64,000 nucleotides of DNA from DASUBV01 sp036510065 (GTDB taxonomy: Bacteria > Actinomycetota > Actinomycetes > Streptosporangiales > Streptosporangiaceae), in NCBI GenBank assembly GCA_036510065.1, contig DATCEO010000106.1, forward strand, positions 1 to 64,000, in the 5' to 3' direction. Shown piece by piece: positions 24,155 through 32,557 of this stretch. Numbering within the stretch: the stretch's first letter is position 1; each line of letters begins with the position of its first letter. The notes beneath the pieces are model-generated. The model saw only the letters and a list, made by a program, of their open reading frames with translations. It made no database searches and was not told the DNA's origin. The position numbers were made by a program, and so were the translations under genes.

Positions 24155-25275
24155 TACTAAAGAGTTCGAAAGTAGCCTGACTTTGATCTTGTGATCTGGC
24201 AGGATTGTGCCGTGCGGGATAACGATGGCCGGAAGCTGGATCACAAGACGCTTGAGGCGCTGCGGATCCGGGCGGTGGATCAGGTCGGGGAAGGCGCGCA
24301 TCCGGAGGATGTCGCCGTCGTGCTTGGGCTGCACCGCAAGACGGTCTATGCCTGGCTGGCGAAATACCGTGAGGGCGGCAAGGACGCTTTGCGTGCCCAG
24401 CCGGTGCCGGGCCGGCCGCCGAAGCTGGGCGGCCCGCAGCTGTCGCGGCTGTATGCGCTGATCGCCGGGCAGGATCCGCGGCAGATGCAGTTCGAGTTCG
24501 CGCTGTGGACCCGGGAAATGGTCCGCGAGATCATCCGCCGCGAATTCGGCGTGGCGTTGTCGGTGGTCAGCGTGGGCCGGCTTCTGCGCAAGCTCGGCAT
24601 GTCGCCGCAGCGGCCGCTGCACCGCGCCTATCAGCAGGATCCTGAGGCCGTGGAACGGTGGAAGACGGAGACCTACCCCCCGATCCAGGCCGCGGCGGAG
24701 GCCGCGGGCGCGACCGTGTACTTCGCTGATGAGGCCGGGATCCGGTCGGACTACCACGCGGGCACCACCTGGTCGCCGGTGGGCCAGACCCCGCAGGTGA
24801 AGAACACCGGGGCCCGGTACTCAGTGAACATGATCTCCGTGGTGTCCGCGAAAGGCGCGCTGCGGTTCGCTGTCTATGAGGGCAGCACGACCGCCGCGAC
24901 CTTCATCGATTTCTGCAAGCGGCTGCTGCACGACGCGGCCGGTCCCGTCTATCTCATCGTTGACGGGCATCCTGCCCACCGGGCCACTGCCACGAAAGAG
25001 TTCGCCGCCTCCACGGAGGGCCGGCTGAAGCTGTTCTTCCTGCCCGGCTACTCACCCGAGCTCAACCCCGATGAATGGGTCTGGAAGAACGTCAAGCACG
25101 ACCGCATCGGCAAGAAGGGCGTCACCAGCAAAGACGACCTCAAAGCCAAGGCCATCGGCGCCCTGCGGCGACTCCAGAAACGACCGGGACTGGTCCGGGC
25201 ATTCTTCGCCGACCCGCACCTGCGTTACATCACCGCATAACCAGAATCGTCGGCCTACTTACGCACCCCTTAGTA
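24155..25275 (+). mobile_element. IS630-family insertion sequence
   Basis: Imperfect terminal inverted repeats of about 26 bp: ACTAAAGAGTTCGAAAGTAG... at 24156-24181 and its complement at 25249-25274 (20 of 26 match). TA stands at both outer edges (24155-24156 and 25274-25275), as expected for IS630, which inserts at TA. One intact transposase gene lies inside. Inserted between ggt and ftsH without breaking either. Confidence 0.75.
24191..25240 (+). CDS. IS630-family transposase
   Basis: 349 aa, apparently intact. An N-terminal helix-turn-helix (VLGLHRKTVYAWLAKYREGG) and a second HTH (LSVVSVGRLLRKLGMSPQRP) precede a DDE domain with Asp in FADEAGIRSD, Asp in YLIVDGHPAHRA and the final acidic residue in PGYSPELNPDEWVWKNVK. 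This spacing is the IS630/Tc1 signature. Start GTG or ATG near 24191-24212; the ATG at 24191 is used here. Confidence 0.93.
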   Translation: MIWQDCAVRDNDGRKLDHKTLEALRIRAVDQVGEGAHPEDVAVVLGLHRKTVYAWLAKYREGGKDALRAQPVPGRPPKLGGPQLSRLYALIAGQDPRQMQFEFALWTREMVREIIRREFGVALSVVSVGRLLRKLGMSPQRPLHRAYQQDPEAVERWKTETYPPIQAAAEAAGATVYFADEAGIRSDYHAGTTWSPVGQTPQVKNTGARYSVNMISVVSAKGALRFAVYEGSTTAATFIDFCKRLLHDAAGPVYLIVDGHPAHRATATKEFAASTEGRLKLFFLPGYSPELNPDEWVWKNVKHDRIGKKGVTSKDDLKAKAIGALRRLQKRPGLVRAFFADPHLRYITA

Positions 25276-25504
25276 GTACAGCGTAAGAGAGAAGGCGGCT
25301 GGTCAGTGGTGTCCACCATCAAGCTCGGCCAGCCCTCCGCGACGCCGCCGAGCGGCGAGCTGGGGACTGACGCGGGGGTGGTGCGGGCCAAATTTCGGTC
25401 TGAGCAGACCGAATACGGGGGCAATGACCGCTATGGGGGCGTTTTCGGCCTGCGCCGTGGGCGGACAACGGCATAATTCTGGCTCCCGGAGCGTATGCAA
25501 CTGT

Positions 25505-27556
25505 ATGAGTAAGCAGCCGGTTCCGCCGCCGCCCGGCGACCGCCCGATCAAGACTGCCCCGCCGCCGCCGCCCAGCTGGCGGTTCTGGCTGTGGCCCGTC
25601 GCCCTCCTGGCGATGGTGGCCCTCTACATCTTCCTGCCGGCGATCCACGTCCAATCGCCGATCAGCCTCACCTACACGCAGTTCTCCACGGACGCCGCCG
25701 CGCACAAGATCAAGACCGTGACGTTCGGCAACGCCACCACCGGCTCGAACACGCCCGCGAGCGGCCAGCTGACTAACAGCAAGACCTACACCACCGTGAT
25801 CCCGGGCCAGCCGACGACGGCGTATGGCCAGCAGCTGGCCGCCGACGGCGTCAAGCAGGTCGAAGCGACGCCGCCGAGTTCCGGCATCGGCTCGCAGCTG
25901 CTGTCCTGGCTGATCCTCCTGGTCCCGCTGATCATCGTGTTCTGGCTGTTCCGCCGGATGGCCCGTAATAGCGGGGCCGCGGGCGGCCTGCAGGGTGTCC
26001 TGGGGGTCGGCCGGTCGCGCGCGAAGGTCTTCGACGCTGAGCGCCCGACGACCAAGTTCTCCGACGTGGCCGGCTACGAGGGGGTCAAGGCCGAGATCGG
26101 CGAGGTGGTTGACTTCCTCCGCAACCCGACCCGCTACGCCAAGGCGGGCGCCATGGCGCCGCGCGGCGCGCTGATGATCGGGCCGCCGGGAACTGGCAAG
26201 ACGCTGCTGGCCCGGGCGGTGGCCGGCGAGGCGTCGGTGCCGTTCTTCTCCGTGACGGGCTCGAGCTTCGTCGAGATGTTCGTCGGCGTCGGCGCGGCCC
26301 GGGTCCGGGACCTGTTCGCTGAGGCGCGCAAGCGGGCTCCGGCGATCATCTTCATCGATGAGATCGACGCGATCGGGCAGCGCCGGGCGGGCTCCGGCTC
26401 GATTGTCGCCAACGACGAGCGCGAGCAGACCCTGAACCAGCTGCTGTCGGAGATGGACGGCTTCGACATGACCCAGGGCATCGTCGTGCTCGGGGCCACC
26501 AACCGCCCCGAGGTACTCGACCCGGCGCTGCTCCGCCCCGGCCGGTTCGACCGCCAGATCACGATTCCGCTGCCCACGCTGCGAGAGCGCGCGGAAATCC
26601 TCAAGGTGCACTGCCGGGACAAGAAGCTCGGCCCCGATGTCGACCTGAACGTCGTAGCCCGCGGCACGCCCGGGTTCTCGGGTGCCGACCTGGCCAACCT
26701 GGCCAATGAGGCGGCCATCGTCGCCGTCCGCAACGGGCGCGACGTGCTGACGGCCTCCCACTTCGAGGATGCCCGGGACCGGATCCTGCTCGGCCGCCGG
26801 GAGGGCTCGAACGTCCTGCTGCCCGAGGAGAAGCACGCGGTCGCCATCCACGAGGCGGGGCACGCCATTGTGGCGGCGCTGTCCGGCCACGCCGACCCGG
26901 TCTCGAAGGTCACCATCCTGCCGGCCGGCCAGGCGCTCGGGGTCACCCAGCAGCTGCCCCTGGTCGAGCGGCACCTGTACGGGGAGGACTACCTGCACGA
27001 CGCGCTGGCGGTGCGCCTGGGCGGCCGGGCCGCCGAGCTGGTCGAGCTCGGCCAGGGCTCGACGGGCGCGGCCAATGACCTGGCCAGCGCCACCGAGCTG
27101 GCCATCAAGATGGTGCGCGAGTTCGGACTCTCCCCGGAGCTGGGCCCGGTGGGCTATCCCGAGGGCGGCTCGGTGTTCCTGGGCGGCGGCGGCCCCGGGA
27201 TGAGCAGCCGGCCGTTCGCCGAGGCCACCCAGGCCATCGTCGACCGGGAGGTGGCCAGGCTGCTGCGCGAGGCCGAGGAGAACGCGATCGGCAAGGTCCG
27301 CTCCCACCGGCCCGAGCTTGGTCAGCTGGTGAGCCTGCTGCTGGAGCGGGAGACCGTGGACGGATCCGAGATCTACCGGATCGTCGGCCGCCCGGTTCCG
27401 CAGCGCGGACCGGACGAGCTGACCGTCGCCCCGCGGGCGGTCGCCAGCGTGGCCACCGATGCCAGCCCCGCCGGGCAGCAGGCGGCCGGCGGACAGCAGC
27501 CAGCCGGGGGGCAGCAGCCAGCGGGCGGACATCAGCCCGCCGGGCAGCAGCGCTGA
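25505..27556 (+). CDS. ftsH: ATP-dependent zinc metalloprotease FtsH
   Basis: 683 aa from ATG 25505. Membrane helix 1 (FWLWPVALLAMVALYIFL), an extracytoplasmic domain of about 90 residues, then helix 2 (LLSWLILLVPLIIVFWLF). The AAA+ domain has Walker A GPPGTGKT near 225, Walker B FIDEIDAIG and second region of homology ATNRPEVLDPALLRPGRFDR. The M41 protease domain has the zinc motif HEAGH near 450. It degrades membrane and short-lived cytoplasmic proteins. The C-terminus ends in four QQPAGG-like hexapeptides of unknown role. A 763-codon antisense frame is a composition artefact. Confidence 0.95.
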   Translation: MSKQPVPPPPGDRPIKTAPPPPPSWRFWLWPVALLAMVALYIFLPAIHVQSPISLTYTQFSTDAAAHKIKTVTFGNATTGSNTPASGQLTNSKTYTTVIPGQPTTAYGQQLAADGVKQVEATPPSSGIGSQLLSWLILLVPLIIVFWLFRRMARNSGAAGGLQGVLGVGRSRAKVFDAERPTTKFSDVAGYEGVKAEIGEVVDFLRNPTRYAKAGAMAPRGALMIGPPGTGKTLLARAVAGEASVPFFSVTGSSFVEMFVGVGAARVRDLFAEARKRAPAIIFIDEIDAIGQRRAGSGSIVANDEREQTLNQLLSEMDGFDMTQGIVVLGATNRPEVLDPALLRPGRFDRQITIPLPTLRERAEILKVHCRDKKLGPDVDLNVVARGTPGFSGADLANLANEAAIVAVRNGRDVLTASHFEDARDRILLGRREGSNVLLPEEKHAVAIHEAGHAIVAALSGHADPVSKVTILPAGQALGVTQQLPLVERHLYGEDYLHDALAVRLGGRAAELVELGQGSTGAANDLASATELAIKMVREFGLSPELGPVGYPEGGSVFLGGGGPGMSSRPFAEATQAIVDREVARLLREAEENAIGKVRSHRPELGQLVSLLLERETVDGSEIYRIVGRPVPQRGPDELTVAPRAVASVATDASPAGQQAAGGQQPAGGQQPAGGHQPAGQQR

Positions 27557-27578
27557 CGGCCGGCCACGACCCGGCGCG

Positions 27579-28601
27579 ATGAAGCTACTCGTCCTCTCGG
27601 CTTCCGACATTCATCAGCTCCTGGGCTACGGCCAGTGCGCGGACGCCATGCGGACGGCGCTCGGCGCACTGGCCAGCGGCCAGGCCAGCCAGCCGCTGCG
27701 GAGCATCGTCCGCTTCCCCGCCGCGACGGGGCTCATGGGCCTGATGCCGGCCCGGCTGGCCGCCGGGGCGCCGCCGGCAGGCGAGGCCGCCGGTTCCGTC
27801 GACTCGGCGGCCTACGGGCTGAAGGCCATCTGCATCACGCCAGGTAATCCCGCGCTCGGCCTCGACACCCACCAGGGCATCGTGCTGCTGTCAGAAGGCC
27901 AGACGGGCGAGCCGCTGGCCGTGCTCAACGCGTCGGCCATCACGGAGATCCGCACGGCCGCGGTGTCCGTGCTGGCGACCGATGTGCTGGCCCGGCGGGG
28001 AGCCGGCGACCTGGCCGTCGTCGGCACCGGTGTCCAGGCCCGGGCCCATGTCCTGGCGTTTGCCCGGACCCGGCCGCTGCGGCGGGTCCGGGTGGCCGGC
28101 CGGACCCCGGACCGGGCCGAAGCGCTCGCGGCCGCCCTGCAGCCGGAGATGCCGACGAAGATCATCGTTTCCCCGTCGGTGCGGGACGCCGTGGCGGGCG
28201 CCGACATCATCGTCACCGCGACCAGCTCGGCGGAGCCCGTCCTGCGCCGGGACTGGATTGCGGCCGGCGCCCACATCAACGCCGTCGGTGCCTGCCTGCC
28301 GGCGGCCCGGGAGCTCGATTCCGCGATCATCGCCGACGCGGCGCTGTTCGCCGACAGCCGCGAGTCGCTGCTGGCGGAATCCGGCGACTACCTGCTGGCC
28401 GTCGCGGACGGGCTGGCCGGCCCCGGCAGCATCCGGGCCGAGCTCGGCGACGTCCTGAGCGGCCAGGCGCCCGGCCGGGGGAGCGACCAGGAGATCACCG
28501 TCTTTGAGTCGCTCGGCCTGGCTGTCGAGGACCTCGCTGCCGGGCTGGCCGTCTACCGGGCGGCCGCGGGGGGCGCCGCAGGCCGGTGGGTTGAGTTCTG
28601 A
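27579..28601 (+). CDS. ornithine cyclodeaminase/mu-crystallin family protein
   Basis: 340 aa. An N-terminal dimerisation and substrate domain (LSASDIHQLLGYGQCADAMR, MGLMPARL, LDTHQGIVLL) wraps a Rossmann fold with LAVVGTGVQARAHVLAFA near 140-155 and ADIIVTATSSAEPVL. The active-site Lys expected in YGLKAICITPGN is present. Members include ornithine cyclodeaminase, alanine dehydrogenase and ketimine reductases; the exact substrate cannot be told. Starts 22 bp after ftsH and overlaps the DedA gene by one base, so the three genes may be co-transcribed. Confidence 0.85.
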   Translation: MKLLVLSASDIHQLLGYGQCADAMRTALGALASGQASQPLRSIVRFPAATGLMGLMPARLAAGAPPAGEAAGSVDSAAYGLKAICITPGNPALGLDTHQGIVLLSEGQTGEPLAVLNASAITEIRTAAVSVLATDVLARRGAGDLAVVGTGVQARAHVLAFARTRPLRRVRVAGRTPDRAEALAAALQPEMPTKIIVSPSVRDAVAGADIIVTATSSAEPVLRRDWIAAGAHINAVGACLPAARELDSAIIADAALFADSRESLLAESGDYLLAVADGLAGPGSIRAELGDVLSGQAPGRGSDQEITVFESLGLAVEDLAAGLAVYRAAAGGAAGRWVEF

Positions 28602-29311
28602 TGAGCATCACCAGCTCGATCATCGACCCGCTGCTGCACCTGCACGGCGCCGCGGCCTACGCCCTCGTCGGCGCCCTGGCGTTCGGCGAGGCGGCGATCT
28701 TCGTCGGCTTCGTGCTGCCCGGCGAGACAGCGGTCATCCTGGGCGGAGTCCTGGCCTACAGGCACTCGGTATCGCTCACGCTGATGGCGGCGGTCGTCGT
28801 GGCGGCCGCCATCGTCGGTGACAGCGTCGGCTACGAGGTCGGCCGCCGGTACGGCCAGCGAGTGCTGCAGTGGCGGATCTTCGTCCGCCACCAGGCCGCC
28901 ATCCAGAGCGGTCAGGAACGCCTGCGCAGGTACGGTGGCCGGGCCGTCTTCCTGGCCCGGTTCACCGCCTTCCTCCGTGCGGTCATGCCGGGCCTGGCCG
29001 GCGCTGCGCGGATGCCCTACCGCAAGTTCCTGCCGTGGAACGCGGCCGGCGGCCTGGTCTGGGGCGTGGGCTACACCCTCGTGGGCTACCTGGCCGGGGC
29101 CAGCTACAAGACGGTGGAGAACTACGCCGGGAAGTTCAGCGAGGTCGTCCTCGGGATCGTGGTGGTCGGCCTGCTGGCCTGGGCCATCTGGCGGCGGCTC
29201 CCCAAGCGGGACCGGCCCGTTCCCGACGGCCCGGCGTCAGGCGAGCCCGGTACTGAGCCGGAGACCGAGCCGTCGGCCGAATCCGGCCAGGAATCCAGTA
29301 ACAGCCGGTAG
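28601..29311 (+). CDS. DedA family membrane protein
   Basis: 236 aa. DedA/SNARE-associated fold: GEAAIFVGFVLPGETAVILGG (reentrant loop with the family's acidic residue), then GDSVGYEVGRRYG and the signature FLARFTAFLRAVMPGLAGAARMPYRKFLPWNA, with conserved Arg and Pro. Several members are lipid flippases or scramblases needed for envelope homeostasis. The last 45 residues are a Pro/Glu-rich cytoplasmic tail. The start is coupled to the preceding gene. Confidence 0.92.
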   Translation: MSITSSIIDPLLHLHGAAAYALVGALAFGEAAIFVGFVLPGETAVILGGVLAYRHSVSLTLMAAVVVAAAIVGDSVGYEVGRRYGQRVLQWRIFVRHQAAIQSGQERLRRYGGRAVFLARFTAFLRAVMPGLAGAARMPYRKFLPWNAAGGLVWGVGYTLVGYLAGASYKTVENYAGKFSEVVLGIVVVGLLAWAIWRRLPKRDRPVPDGPASGEPGTEPETEPSAESGQESSNSR

Positions 29312-29370
29312 GCCAGCCCCGGCCGGCGGCCCGGCTGGCGCTGGCGGCCGGGCTTGGCTAAGCTCACCGC

Positions 29371-29412
29371 ATGCGCGCACCGCACACCGCAGGCTGGTGG
29401 CGCCGCCAGTAG
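29371..29412 (+). CDS. trp leader peptide (attenuator)
   Basis: A 13-codon frame MRAPHTAGWWRRQ with tandem Trp codons TGGTGG at 29395-29400 and TAG at 29410-29412, 112 bp upstream of the fused anthranilate synthase gene. Short peptides with adjacent Trp codons before trpE are the hallmark of ribosome-mediated attenuation. The Trp codons overlap one arm of a hairpin (TGGCGCCGCC 29398-29407 pairs with GGCGGTGCCA 29412-29421). A terminator hairpin lies at 29448-29480. The peptide itself is not expected to have another role. Confidence 0.8.
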   Translation: MRAPHTAGWWRRQ

Positions 29413-29447
29413 GCGGTGCCAGGATTCGCGCTCCCAGCAGATTCCCA

Positions 29448-29480
29448 GGCGACTGCCCGGTACCCGGCGGCCGCCTTTTT
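29448..29480 (+). terminator. trp attenuator terminator hairpin
   Basis: GGCGACTGCCCGG, a three-base loop, then the near-complement up to CCGCC, followed directly by TTTTT at 29476-29480. About 11 of 13 pairs form. It lies between the leader peptide and the structural gene and has the stem-plus-T-run form of an intrinsic terminator, rare in such GC-rich DNA. Confidence 0.75.
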
Positions 29481-29524
29481 CGTGTCGCCAGGCCGGGCCC
29501 AGAAACCGCGAGGCCAAGGCAGAC

Positions 29525-31702
29525 ATGGACGAGACGACCTACCGGACGCCGGGCGGCGTGACGGTGACCCGCACTGCCGCCCCGTTCGACCCGGGGCTGC
29601 TGGAGGCGCTGACCCAGCAGGTCGAGGCGGTGCCGGGCGGGGTGCTCAGCTCCGGCATGGAGTACCCCGGCCGCTACAGCCGGTGGCATATGGCCTACGT
29701 CGACCCGCCCGTCGAGGTCATCGCGCACGGCCGGACCATCACGGCGCGGGCTCGCAACGAGCGCGGCCTGGTGCTGCTGCCCGCGATCACGGCCGCCCTG
29801 GCCAGGACCGGAGCCGTCAGCCGCGGCGACCGGGAGTCATCGGTCACGGTCGCCGACCCCGGCGGCACCTTCACTGAGGAAGAACGCAGCCGCCGCCCGT
29901 CCGTCTTCACCGCCCTGCGGGAGATCATCGCCGAGCTGGCCGGGCCCGATGAGCGGCTGGGCCTGTACGGGGCGTTCGGCTACGATCTGGCGTTCCAGTT
30001 TGAGCCGGTCCGGCTGCGGCGGCCGCGCGATCCGGCTCAGCGGGACCTCGTGCTGCACCTGCCGGACCGGGTCTACGTGCTGGACCGCAAGCGGGAGACG
30101 GCGGTCTGCTACTCCTACGAGTTCGAGACCGAAGCCGGGTCCACTGTCGGGCTGCCCCGCGAGGCCGCCGCCGAGCCGGTCCCGGACGCCCCGGGACTGG
30201 CCATGCCCGCCAACCCGGTGCCCGGCGCCTACGCCGCGGTGGTGGCTGAGGCCCGGGAGAGGTTCGCCTGCGGTGACCTGTTCGAGGTCGTGCCCAGCCA
30301 TGTCTTCCGCGCCCCGTGCGCCTCGCCCGCCGCGTTCTTCGAGCGGCTGCGCCACCGCAACCCCGCGCCGTATGAGTTCTTCCTGAACCTCGGCTCGGGG
30401 GAGTACCTGGTGGGCGCCTCGCCGGAGATGTACGTGCGGGTGACCGGCGACCGCGTCGAGACCTGCCCGATCGCCGGCACGGTCGCCCGCGGCGACGACC
30501 CGCTCGGCGACGCCGATGCCATCGCCGCCCTGCTCGCCTCGCCCAAGGAGGAATCCGAGCTCACCATGTGCACCGACGTGGACCGCAATGACAAGTCGCG
30601 GGTCTGCGTGCCGGGCACCATCAAGGTGATCGGGCGCCGGCAGATTGAGCTGTACAGCCGGCTCATCCACACCGTGGACCACATCGAAGGCCGGCTGCGG
30701 CCGGAGTTCGATGCGCTCGACGCGTTTCTCACCCACATGTGGGCCGTCACGGTCACGGGCGCGCCGAAGACCTGGGCCATGCAGTTCATCGAGGATCACG
30801 AGGACGACCAGCGGCGCTGGTACGGCGGCGCCGTCGGCATGGTCGGCTTCGACGGCGGGATGAACACCGGCCTCACGCTGCGCACGGCCCACATCCGCGG
30901 CCAGGTCGCCGCGATCCGCGTCGGGGCCACCCTGCTGTTCGACTCCGATCCGCAGGCCGAGGAGCAGGAGACCCGGCTGAAGGCCCGTGCGCTGCTGGAA
31001 ACGCTCGCCGAGCCGGCCCAGCAGCGTGCGGATCTGCTCACCGCGCTAGAACGGACAGCCCTGGCCGCAGCACCCGGTGTCGCGCCGGCCGCACTGCCGG
31101 GCGACGGCATGACGGTGCTCCTGGTCGATCACGAGGACTCGTTCGTGCACACGCTGGCCGGCTATTTCCGCGAGCTCGGCGCGACGGTCGTGACGCTGCG
31201 GGCGGGGTTCGACCCGGCGCTGCTGGACGGCTACGCGCCCGACCTGGTGGTCCTGTCGCCGGGACCGGGCCGGCCCGCGGATTTCGGCTGCGACAAGCTG
31301 CTGAGCGCTCTGGACGAGCGCGGCCTGCCGGCATTCGGCGTGTGCCTGGGACTGCAGGCGATGGTGGAGCACGCGGGCGGCTCGCTCAGCCTGCTGGAGA
31401 CCCCGGTACACGGCAAGCCGGGTCAGGTCCGGGTGCTGGGCGGAGCACTGCTCGACGGCCTGCCCGAGCAGTTCACCGGCGCGCGGTACCACTCGCTGCA
31501 CGCCCGGCCCGAGCAGGTGACCGGGGGATTCACGGTGACGGCGGTGACGCCGGACGGCGTGGTGATGGCGATCGAGGACGCGGCCCGCGGCCGCTGGGGG
31601 GTGCAGTTCCACCCCGAGTCCATCCTGACCGCCTCCGGCCAGGCCGGGCACAAGGTCATCGCGAACCTGCTGCGCCTGTGCCGGGCTCGCGCGGATGGCT
31701 AG
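29525..31702 (+). CDS. trpE: anthranilate synthase, fused TrpE-TrpG
   Basis: 725 aa. Residues 1 to about 510 are component I (chorismate-binding), with SGMEYPGRYSRWHMAY at the N-terminus, VVPSHVFR, GASPEMYVRV, PIAGTVARG and DVDRNDKSRVCVPGT. From about 530 follows the type-1 glutamine amidotransferase, VLLVDHEDSFVHTLAGYFRE, with nucleophile Cys in GVCLGLQAM and the His-Glu pair in VQFHPESIL. The enzyme makes anthranilate from chorismate and glutamine. The single-chain form resembles TrpEG of rhizobia and some actinobacteria (TIGR01815 type). A longer start at 29354 would remove the leader peptide region, so ATG 29525 after an AAGG-type site is preferred. Confidence 0.93.
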   Translation: MDETTYRTPGGVTVTRTAAPFDPGLLEALTQQVEAVPGGVLSSGMEYPGRYSRWHMAYVDPPVEVIAHGRTITARARNERGLVLLPAITAALARTGAVSRGDRESSVTVADPGGTFTEEERSRRPSVFTALREIIAELAGPDERLGLYGAFGYDLAFQFEPVRLRRPRDPAQRDLVLHLPDRVYVLDRKRETAVCYSYEFETEAGSTVGLPREAAAEPVPDAPGLAMPANPVPGAYAAVVAEARERFACGDLFEVVPSHVFRAPCASPAAFFERLRHRNPAPYEFFLNLGSGEYLVGASPEMYVRVTGDRVETCPIAGTVARGDDPLGDADAIAALLASPKEESELTMCTDVDRNDKSRVCVPGTIKVIGRRQIELYSRLIHTVDHIEGRLRPEFDALDAFLTHMWAVTVTGAPKTWAMQFIEDHEDDQRRWYGGAVGMVGFDGGMNTGLTLRTAHIRGQVAAIRVGATLLFDSDPQAEEQETRLKARALLETLAEPAQQRADLLTALERTALAAAPGVAPAALPGDGMTVLLVDHEDSFVHTLAGYFRELGATVVTLRAGFDPALLDGYAPDLVVLSPGPGRPADFGCDKLLSALDERGLPAFGVCLGLQAMVEHAGGSLSLLETPVHGKPGQVRVLGGALLDGLPEQFTGARYHSLHARPEQVTGGFTVTAVTPDGVVMAIEDAARGRWGVQFHPESILTASGQAGHKVIANLLRLCRARADG

Positions 31703-31747
31703 CCCGGCACAGGCGTCGTGGACGGGACCGCCTAGGCGCGGTGCTGC

Positions 31748-32329
31748 CTAGACACGGTGCAGGCTGCGGGAGAAGCCCACGAGCGTGCTGCGCCATTCGT
31801 TCCTGGAGTAGGTGACGTAGTAGTTCTGGCCGGCCTTCCAGTCCAGGACCAGGACGATGTTCCGCACCCGGCAGGACGGGAGCCCGCTGACGCCGCAGAA
31901 GCCGAACATCCGGGCCTTGTGGCCCTGGACCCGGTAGGTGCCGAGGGGCTTGGCCGCCCCGAAGTTGCTGCACGCCCCGCCGGAATTGTTCTGATCTACG
32001 GCCAGGTACCGCTTCTTGGCGCCCTGCCACTCGGCGAAGACGTCGCGCTTGCTGCGCCCGCCGGTGACCTCGCACTTACTGACCAGGATGACGTTCGTGC
32101 GGCGGAGGCCGTAAGTGCGGCTCGCCTTCTTCAGCCGGAAGCCGGCCGCCCGCTGCGCAGCCGGCCAGGTCTTGAACGACCCCGTCGCGGCCGGCGCCGC
32201 CGAGGGCGCTGACCGCGCCGCGGCGGCGGTCCTCGCCGAGGCCAGCGCTGGCGTTGCGGCCAGCATGGCCAGCCCGGCCAGACCGGCGGCGAGACCACTG
32301 CGGGCGACGATTTTGCCGTTACCGAACAT
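31748..32329 (-). CDS. secreted protein of unknown function
   Basis: 193 aa from ATG 32329, with GAAGGGGA upstream. A Sec signal peptide (ARSGLAAGLAGLAMLAATPALASA) is followed by an Ala-rich linker and a globular part. That part has a repeated R-T-Y-G-L-R/K-x-R pattern and three or four Cys residues (SKCEVTG, GACSNFG, FGFCGVSGLPSCR), probably two disulfides. I do not recognise the family. It lies convergent to trpEG with 45 bp between. Confidence 0.7.
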   Translation of the reverse strand: MFGNGKIVARSGLAAGLAGLAMLAATPALASARTAAAARSAPSAAPAATGSFKTWPAAQRAAGFRLKKASRTYGLRRTNVILVSKCEVTGGRSKRDVFAEWQGAKKRYLAVDQNNSGGACSNFGAAKPLGTYRVQGHKARMFGFCGVSGLPSCRVRNIVLVLDWKAGQNYYVTYSRNEWRSTLVGFSRSLHRV

Positions 32330-32557
32330 CGAATCCCCTTCCCTGGATGTCATCACGGACTGACTGGATGTCATCGAAGCTAACTTAGCGTAATGGAATC
32401 ATTACGGGAGGTGCGTAAGGGGAATGAGCGACGAGTCAGTCCGGGGGTCCGTTATCGCGAAAGATTGCCGGGATGTCCGGTCAGCAGCGCGATGCCGTCG
32501 ATGCGCGGCCGCGGATCTGCGCTTTCTTCGGCCGTTAGCCGAGCCCGGCCGCCCCGG

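Noticed and set aside
25319..27610. 763-codon open frame on the minus strand opposite ftsH
   Set aside because: It is the GC-rich shadow of ftsH: low-complexity Arg/Gly/Ala composition, no domain, and the plus strand has an unmistakable FtsH.
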